From positions 1 to 53,990 of the forward strand of contig JAISMF010000002.1 of NCBI GenBank assembly GCA_031276865.1: a stretch of 53,990 bases of DNA, given 5' to 3'. Made by a program: the position numbers and the translations under genes. This stretch comes from Deltaproteobacteria bacterium (GTDB lineage: Bacteria; Desulfobacterota; Desulfarculia; Adiutricales; Adiutricaceae). Shown here piece by piece: positions 49,281 to 53,990 of the stretch (position 1 is the stretch's first letter; each line of letters opens with the position of its first letter). The notes beneath the pieces are model-generated. The model was given only the letters and a program-made list of their open reading frames with translations. It did not search any database and was not told the DNA's origin.

Positions 49281-49991
49281 CTAGACCAGGTAGCTCTTTA
49301 GATCCTTTAAAAGGAGGGGGTCCACCTTGATCCCCGGGCCCATGGTGCTGGAGAGGACCAGGCCCTTGACGTAGGCCCCCTTGGAGGTGGCGGGCTTGGC
49401 CCGCTGGATGGAGTCCATGAAGGCGGCGATGTTCAAGAGGATCTTCTCCTTCGCGAAGGAGACCTTGCCCATGGGGCAGTGCACGATGCCGTTCTTCTCC
49501 ACCCGAAACTCGATCTTTCCGGCTTTCAGCTCTTTGACCGCCGTGGCCACGTCGAAGGTGACGGTGCCCAGCTTGGCGTTGGGCATGAGGCCCCGGGGGC
49601 CCAGGATCTTTCCCAGCTTCCCCACCAGGCCCATGATGTCCGGGGTGGCGATGGCCTTGTCGAAGTCCAAAAAGCCCCCCTGGACCTTCTCCACCAAATC
49701 CTCGGCTCCGGCCACGTCGGCTCCGGCCTCCCGGGCCTCCCTCTCCTTTTCGCCCTTGGCGAAGACCGCCACGCGCACGGTCTTGCCCGTGCCGCTGGGA
49801 AGCCCCACGGTGCCCCGCACCATCTGGTCCGCGTGCCTGGGGTCCACCCCGAGGCGCACGGCTATCTCCACCGTCTCGTCGAAGGAGGCGTAGGCCGCCT
49901 CCTTTAAGAGCTGGACCGCCTCCTCGAAGGAGTAGCGCTTTTGGCGGTCCACCTTGGCCAGGGCCGCTTTGTGTTTCTTGCTTACCGGCAT
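49281..49991 (-). CDS. rplA: Ribosomal protein uL1
   Basis: This is a large-subunit protein of the L1 stalk (236 residues) that helps release deacylated tRNA; in many bacteria it represses the rplKA operon. Family features include [43 protein letters not shown] and [20 protein letters not shown] precedes the ATG. rplK lies 183 bp upstream. Confidence 0.97.
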   Translation of the reverse strand: MPVSKKHKAALAKVDRQKRYSFEEAVQLLKEAAYASFDETVEIAVRLGVDPRHADQMVRGTVGLPSGTGKTVRVAVFAKGEKEREAREAGADVAGAEDLVEKVQGGFLDFDKAIATPDIMGLVGKLGKILGPRGLMPNAKLGTVTFDVATAVKELKAGKIEFRVEKNGIVHCPMGKVSFAKEKILLNIAAFMDSIQRAKPATSKGAYVKGLVLSSTMGPGIKVDPLLLKDLKSYLV

Positions 49992-50174
49992 AATCCTCCC
50001 CGGGTAGGGTGTTCAGGCTCCCCGTAACGCCTTTTTAAACGGGACGCGGACGCAAAAAGCCCTTTTCCAAGGGATGTTTCGGTCCGGCTGCGATGAATGA
50101 ACTTTATTTTTAGACGGGCGGCCCCGTAAATCCCGCGAGCGGCGTCCTCCCGCCGAAAAAGGGAAGGGCCCCCC

Positions 50175-50603
50175 CTACTCCTTGGCCACCTGGAGCCCCA
50201 TGCTCCTGGCGGTTCCGGCGATGATTCTTTTCGCCTCCTCCAAGCTGTTGGCCGAAAGGTCGTCGAACTTCAGCTTGGCTATCTCCTCCAACTGGGCCTC
50301 GGTCACCTGCCCGATGGACTTGCGCCCCGGGGCGTTGGAGCCCTTGGCCGCCTTCACGGCCTGCTTTAAAAGAAAGGAGGCGGGAGGGGTCTTGGTGATG
50401 AAGGTGAAGGTCTTGTCCGAGTAGACCGTGATGACCACGGGTATGATGAGGCCCTCCTGCTTCTGGGTGCGGGCGTTGTAGGCCTTGGTGAACTCTATGG
50501 GGCTGAGGCCGTGCTGGCCCAGGGCCGGACCCACGGGAGGCCCCGGCACGGCTCCGCCGGCCGGCAGCTGCAGTTTCACCTGGGCCACGACTTTTTTCGC
50601 CAT
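50175..50603 (-). CDS. rplK: Ribosomal protein uL11
   Basis: This protein binds the GTPase-associated region of 23S rRNA and is needed for the stringent response. It has 142 residues, the normal length. The N-terminal domain has [22 protein letters not shown], with the usual Pro-rich start, and the C-terminal rRNA-binding domain has [13 protein letters not shown] and [13 protein letters not shown] precedes the ATG by nine bases. A 500 bp gap separates it from nusG. Confidence 0.97.
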   Translation of the reverse strand: MAKKVVAQVKLQLPAGGAVPGPPVGPALGQHGLSPIEFTKAYNARTQKQEGLIIPVVITVYSDKTFTFITKTPPASFLLKQAVKAAKGSNAPGRKSIGQVTEAQLEEIAKLKFDDLSANSLEEAKRIIAGTARSMGLQVAKE

Positions 50604-51103
50604 CTTCTCAATTCTCCTGGAGCGGAAAAAACGATATCCCGCCTGTAAAGCGTGATCTACGAATTAAAACATCTTTTTAATTTTTTGTCAACGGTTTTTT
50701 CAGAAAGGCCGGGCGGAGTTATTTTGAGGCGTTTTTCGCCTCCTCCGCCGCTAAAAAAGCTCTCCGGAGCTTCGCCGGAGGCCCGCGGGCGCCCCCCCGG
50801 GGGTCCGCTGTTTTCCGCCGGTCCCGATTTTTTTTCGGGGCTTCAAGAAAATTTAGGGTTTTTAGCGCTTCCACCCCGCCCGGAAGGATCCCGAGCCGGA
50901 GCCTTCCGGAGGCGCGGGCGAAAATCCGGCGACGGAAGGAAGGGAGGCGGGCGAAAGGGGTTGAAAGCGCTTCCGGCGGGATTTCGGGGGCGTTTAGGGA
51001 GGGGCGCCGCGGGGGGCCCGAGAGGGGCCGGGGGAGGCGCGGAAAGGAAAAAAAAGGCGCCTGAAAAAGCGTCCGGGACCGAAGCTTTCGGGGGGGGCGG
51101 GCC
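50604..51103 (-). other. 500 bp nusG-rplK gap
   Basis: nusG and rplK usually lie close together; here 500 bp of GC-rich, hairpin-rich sequence separates them. Shortly after nusG the minus strand has GGCGCC followed by eight T residues (about 51047-51060), which could end part of the secE-nusG transcript. Nearer rplK, at about 50650-50700, an AT-rich patch could hold a promoter for rplK. I see no gene. Confidence 0.45.
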
Positions 51104-51640
51104 TCAGCTCAGCTTGTCCACCTGCACGAAATCCAGCTCCACCGGCGTGGGCCGCCCGAAGATGCTTATCAGGACCTTGAGCTTGCCCTTGTCCTCGTGC
51201 ACCTCCTCCACCACCCCGGTGAAGCTGTTGAAGGGGCCCTCCACGACCTTTATCTCGTCGCCCTCCTCGAAGTTGAACTTGGGCTTGGGTTTCTTGGCCC
51301 CCTCCTCCATCTGGACCAGGACCCGGGAGGCCTCCTCGTCGGATATGGGCATGGGGTTGTTCTTGTCGCCCAGGAAACCCGACACCTTGGGGGTCTCCTT
51401 CACGGCGTGCCAGGTGACGTCGTTCAATTCCATGCGCACCAGGATGTAGCCGGGGAAGAGCTTGCGGGAGGCCGTGCGCCTGGTCCCGCTTTTACCCATC
51501 TCCATGACGTTCTCCATGGGGAGCACCACGTCGGTTATCTGCTCCTGCAGACCCATCTTCTGCACCCTCTCCTCCAAGGCCAGCTTGACCTTGTTCTCGA
51601 AGGCGGTGAAGGTGTGCACCACGTACCATTGTAAGGCCAT
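51104..51640 (-). CDS. nusG: Transcription termination/antitermination factor NusG
   Basis: NusG binds RNA polymerase and links it to Rho or the ribosome. The protein has 178 residues: an NGN domain starting QWYVVHTFTAFENKVKLALEE and a C-terminal KOW domain with FEEGDEIKVVEGPFNSFTGVVEE. GGGAGG lies before the ATG. It follows secE by 42 bp. Confidence 0.97.
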   Translation of the reverse strand: MALQWYVVHTFTAFENKVKLALEERVQKMGLQEQITDVVLPMENVMEMGKSGTRRTASRKLFPGYILVRMELNDVTWHAVKETPKVSGFLGDKNNPMPISDEEASRVLVQMEEGAKKPKPKFNFEEGDEIKVVEGPFNSFTGVVEEVHEDKGKLKVLISIFGRPTPVELDFVQVDKLS

Positions 51641-51682
51641 TTATCCTCCCAAAAGGCCCCCGGGGCCCAAAATCCCCTCCTC

Positions 51683-52009
51683 CTACCTGCCCTGGCCGGT
51701 CACCAGACCCAGAAGGAGGGTGAAGATCGCGTCCACGATTCCCAAATACAGAGCCGACACGCCCACGAGGACCAAAAGCACCCCGGTGGACTTGACCGTC
51801 TCCTGGCGGGTGGGCCAGGTGACCCAGTGGAGCTCCCGGCGGCAGTCCTTGAAAAAGGCCAAAAGCCGGGAAATCCGCCCGGGGGCCCGGGACTCCGTCT
51901 GGGCCTCGATCTTCTTGAGCTTCGGTTTGGGGGGCGCCGCCGGGACGCCCTGGGCCTCCAGCTTCCTGGCCTCTTTCTTCTCGGAGCTGCTTTTCTTGTG
52001 TCTGGTCAT
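51683..52009 (-). CDS. secE: Preprotein translocase subunit SecE
   Basis: SecE clamps the SecYEG channel. The protein has 108 residues with one membrane helix near the C-terminus (VLLVLVGVSALYLGIVDAIF), preceded by the conserved amphipathic segment FFKDCRRELHWVTWPTRQET. The first 50 residues are a Lys/Glu/Ala-rich extension. The ATG at 52009 has GAGG five bases upstream; the frame is open further, but that part overlaps intergenic DNA near the tRNA. It sits between trpT and nusG, its usual position. Confidence 0.93.
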   Translation of the reverse strand: MTRHKKSSSEKKEARKLEAQGVPAAPPKPKLKKIEAQTESRAPGRISRLLAFFKDCRRELHWVTWPTRQETVKSTGVLLVLVGVSALYLGIVDAIFTLLLGLVTGQGR

Positions 52010-52235
52010 TTGTACCTCGCGATCCCTCCGGGGTCCCCCCGGGCTTATCCGCCTCGAACGGCCGGCGGGCCCGAAGCCGGGCGCCGACAAGAGCCCGAAG
52101 AGCGGAAAAGCCGCTCCGGAAGACTCCCGGCGCCCCAAAACCGCGGCCGGACCCAAACCGGACCCGGCCGCGGGCGGCCGGGTCCGGAAGGGGGGCCGGA
52201 CGCCCGCGGCCGGAAATATAAAAGGGGGGGGCTTG

Positions 52236-52311
52236 TGGCAGGCCAGGAGGGACTCGAACCCCCAGCCCTCGGTTTTGGAGACCGATGCTCTACCGATTGA
52301 GCTACTGACCT
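52236..52311 (-). tRNA. trpT: tRNA-Trp (CCA anticodon)
   Basis: This is a 76 nt cloverleaf on the minus strand. The acceptor AGGTCAG pairs with CTGGCCT (one G-T pair), followed by discriminator G and an encoded CCA end. The D arm contains AGCTCAATCGGTAGAGC. The anticodon stem TCGGT/ACCGA encloses CTCCAAA, giving anticodon CCA. The T arm is GGGGGTTCGAGTCCCTC. It lies between rpmG and secE, a common arrangement. Confidence 0.97.
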
Positions 52312-52378
52312 AAAAACCTCGAAAAAGGCGGCGGGCGGAAGGCCGCGGGGCCCCGGCGCCCGTAAGGAAGGCCGGGGG

Positions 52379-52531
52379 CTACTTGGTCTCCCGGTGCACC
52401 GTGTGCTTCTTGTCGAAGGGGCAGTATTTCTTCAGCTCCAGGCGGCCCGGAGTCCGCCTTTTGTTTTTGGTGGTGGAGTAGTTCTTGTTCTTGCATTCCG
52501 TGCACTGGAGATGGATTATTTCGCGGGGCAT
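52379..52531 (-). CDS. rpmG: Ribosomal protein bL33
   Basis: This is a 50-residue large-subunit protein. It reads [13 protein letters not shown], then [21 protein letters not shown] and [11 protein letters not shown] (in pieces), typical of bacterial L33. The zinc ribbon is incomplete: C10, C13 and C37 are present, but the fourth ligand is Asp40 (CPFD instead of CPxC). AAAGGTG lies before the ATG. It heads the rpmG-trpT-secE-nusG cluster, with a promoter about 75 bp upstream. Confidence 0.93.
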   Translation of the reverse strand: MPREIIHLQCTECKNKNYSTTKNKRRTPGRLELKKYCPFDKKHTVHRETK

Positions 52532-52606
52532 GGGGCACCTTTGTTAAAGCGTCGGCGTCTGGGGCTCCCCTCCGGGGGCCGGATCGTGAAAGAGAGGCAA
52601 CTTACG

Positions 52607-52634
52607 ATTATAGCACGTTCCGGGCGAGAGGCAA
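52607..52634 (-). promoter_or_regulatory. Promoter of the rpmG-trpT-secE-nusG cluster
   Basis: On the minus strand TTGCCT (-35) and a perfect TATAAT (-10) are 16 bp apart. Transcription would start near 52600, about 70 nt before rpmG. Confidence 0.65.
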
Positions 52635-53588
52635 GAGCGACAGAAAGAATAAATTACATTAAATTAGGCTGAATTATAATTCTTATTCTAAAACAAACCG
52701 TCTTTGACGACATTACATCCGAAATAAAGCCGCCTTCCCCTTCCGGACGAAAAAAACTGGCTTATAGCCGCGCGTGAAGCAGTTCGGGAAAGAAGGACTC
52801 TATCTTTGGCGTTTTTTCCTGGCGGGAGGAGAACGGGGCGGAAAAGGAAAGAGGCCCGCGGCCGAAGCCCCGAGCCGAACTTGAAGCGGTAAAATTAAAC
52901 GGCCCCCGTGAGCCGTCCGCGAAAGATGAAAAAAGGCTGTTTTTCCCCGCCGCGCCGCCGGAAACGGGGCCGCGGGCGCTTAGAGGCTTTCGGCCGCCCG
53001 CGGGACGCGTCCGGCCGCTTTTCCCCGCCTTGGGAAGAGAACCGGACTTTAAGGAAGGGCCTCCCTCCCGCGAAGGGTTCGAGGGCCGGGAAGACCCGAA
53101 TTTTCCCATAGGGCCGTTATAAGGCGGAGAGGGTTTTCCTGTCAAGCGGTTTTTCGGGCGGCCGCGAACGTTTGGCGCCTCCCCCCCAGGCGGACGGGGG
53201 CCGGAGGCTTACGGGCGTCTCCGAGGCGAAACGGACGAACGCCTTTTTCGCCGAAAACGCCCCTCGTCGGGCCGGGTGGGGATGGGTTACCTCGCGGGGG
53301 AGGCGGTCTCCGGCGCCGACCTCCCGCCCGCGCCGCCCGCCACCTTTTACTAAAAGCCCCGATATAGGCGGGCGCGGAAGAGCCCGCCTCGAAGGGCGTC
53401 CATCCGACGGGCGTTAATTTCCGTTTTACCGTATTTCAAAAATATGGTAAACAACCTCGAAAATTCGCTATTTGTTTACCAAAGATCCCGTTTGTCGAAT
53501 TTATTCTCGCGGACAAGCTTGATGCGACTGCAAAAAGTCTGGCTATAAAAATTGATTAGAGACAACATACAAAATATAGGATAAAAGG
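52635..53588. other. Gene-free stretch between rpmG and the MITE-like element
   Basis: No gene is credible. The middle part (52790-53400) is very GC-rich with Arg/Pro-type chance open frames. From about 53420 it turns AT-rich. An imperfect 12 bp inverted repeat lies at 53425-53451. Confidence 0.5.
53425..53451. promoter_or_regulatory. Imperfect inverted repeat
   Basis: TTTACCGTATTT and AAATATGGTAAA match as inverted copies in 11 of 12 positions, three bases apart. A further TTTGTTTACC follows at about 53470. It could be a repressor site or a small hairpin. Confidence 0.35.
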
Positions 53589-53809
53589 TCACTAGCGTCC
53601 TAAATACGGGAATAACTTGTCAGGGCCTCAACTAAATACCTCATATAATCGGGCTTTCAGACATCCTAAGCCAAAAACGCTCTAAAACACCCTTTTTAAA
53701 AATTCTACGTGATTTATCTTGCCACCTGCTATTTATTGACAAGTAGTGAACTTGTTATCTATATATTGCTATAGAGCGGACTACGAAAATTTATTTAGGA
53801 CGCTAGTGA
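53589..53809. mobile_element. MITE-like element with 18 bp perfect terminal inverted repeats
   Basis: TCACTAGCGTCCTAAATA at 53589-53606 and its exact reverse complement at 53792-53809 bound a 221 bp, AT-rich element without a gene. The sequence just outside is TAAAAGG on both sides (53582-53588 and 53810-53816), a 7 bp target-site duplication, or 8 bp if the shared A is counted. An internal inverted pair, ACTTGTCA and TGACAAGT, also lies within it. It was probably moved by a transposase encoded elsewhere; I cannot assign the family. Confidence 0.8.
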
Positions 53810-53880
53810 TAAAAGGTAATGTTCTACAACATATAATAAAGTATATTGTTTCAAAATCTTAAAACAGCTTAGACTTTTTG

Positions 53881-53990
53881 GTCGGGATAGGGGACACCCT
53901 CACGGATGCCCCCTCCCACGGATCCCAGCGAGCGCAACTAACGCACTGGGCTCTTCTTTGAATATTTGGCGTAAAACCTCTCTTCAGGAT
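53881..53990 (-). mobile_element. Group II intron, 3' end with domains V and VI, running off the window
   Basis: On the minus strand 53953-53921 reads as a 33 nt domain V-like hairpin starting GAGCCCAGTGCG and ending CGCTGGGATC, with the AGC catalytic triad at its base and a side bulge. It is followed by a domain VI-like hairpin, GGGGGCATCC-GTGA-GGGTGTCCCC, with 10 bp and a GNRA-type loop. CTATCCCGAC follows, fitting a group II intron 3' end with a nearby branch A and terminal AC at about 53881. The intron-encoded reverse transcriptase would lie beyond the window. The 5' part of such an intron is at 1-115 in the same orientation. Confidence 0.65.

Overview
The window looks like a chromosomal contig from a GC-rich, anaerobic or microaerophilic, Gram-negative bacterium of deltaproteobacterial (Desulfobacterota-like) type. 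The evidence is indirect: a complex I operon without NADH-oxidising subunits, a cytochrome bd oxidase, a PAS-linked [FeFe]-hydrogenase-like sensor protein, an OmpA-family envelope protein with a signal peptide, and the canonical rpmG-trpT-secE-nusG-rplKAJL-rpoBC ribosomal/RNA polymerase cluster. Long gene-free stretches, many short tandem repeats and three visibly broken genes suggest a genome losing genes and carrying mobile DNA.

Layout on the plus strand: rdgB (nucleotide-pool sanitation, 225-902); a complex I-type operon (nuoABCD, H, I, J, K, then an antiporter-like subunit, a small two-helix membrane protein, a second antiporter-like subunit, nuoM, nuoN; 1631-14446); a 1.9 kb gene-free stretch; cydAB behind a near-consensus promoter (16110-18726); an AT-rich island with a broken DNA methyltransferase (19480-20200); and a 6-phosphofructokinase (20767-22134).

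Layout on the minus strand: an operon of a PAS-containing [FeFe]-hydrogenase-like protein followed by a PP2C/SpoIIE-type phosphatase (25118-22288); a hybrid histidine kinase (28563-26245); an SGNH hydrolase; a PerM/AI-2E-type permease with an unrecognised 124-residue protein; and an OmpA/von Willebrand A/SPOR envelope protein. A second AT-rich island (about 34.7-37.8 kb) holds an AbrB-type antitoxin with a degraded PIN toxin and another broken gene. The window ends with the rpoC-to-rpmG cluster, read leftward.

Both window ends carry structured minus-strand RNA sequence that I read as group II intron: a 5' domain I segment at 1-115, and domains V and VI plus the 3' end at 53881-53990. Next to the right-hand intron piece is a 221 bp MITE-like element with 18 bp inverted repeats and a 7 bp target duplication. 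The window therefore probably stops where a multicopy intron broke the assembly.

Functionally, the complex I variant (four antiporter-type subunits, no NuoEFG) and cytochrome bd suggest a respiratory chain fed by something other than NADH through NuoF, with bd as terminal or protective oxidase. The hydrogenase-like/phosphatase pair, and possibly the nearby kinase, look like a redox or H2 signalling module.
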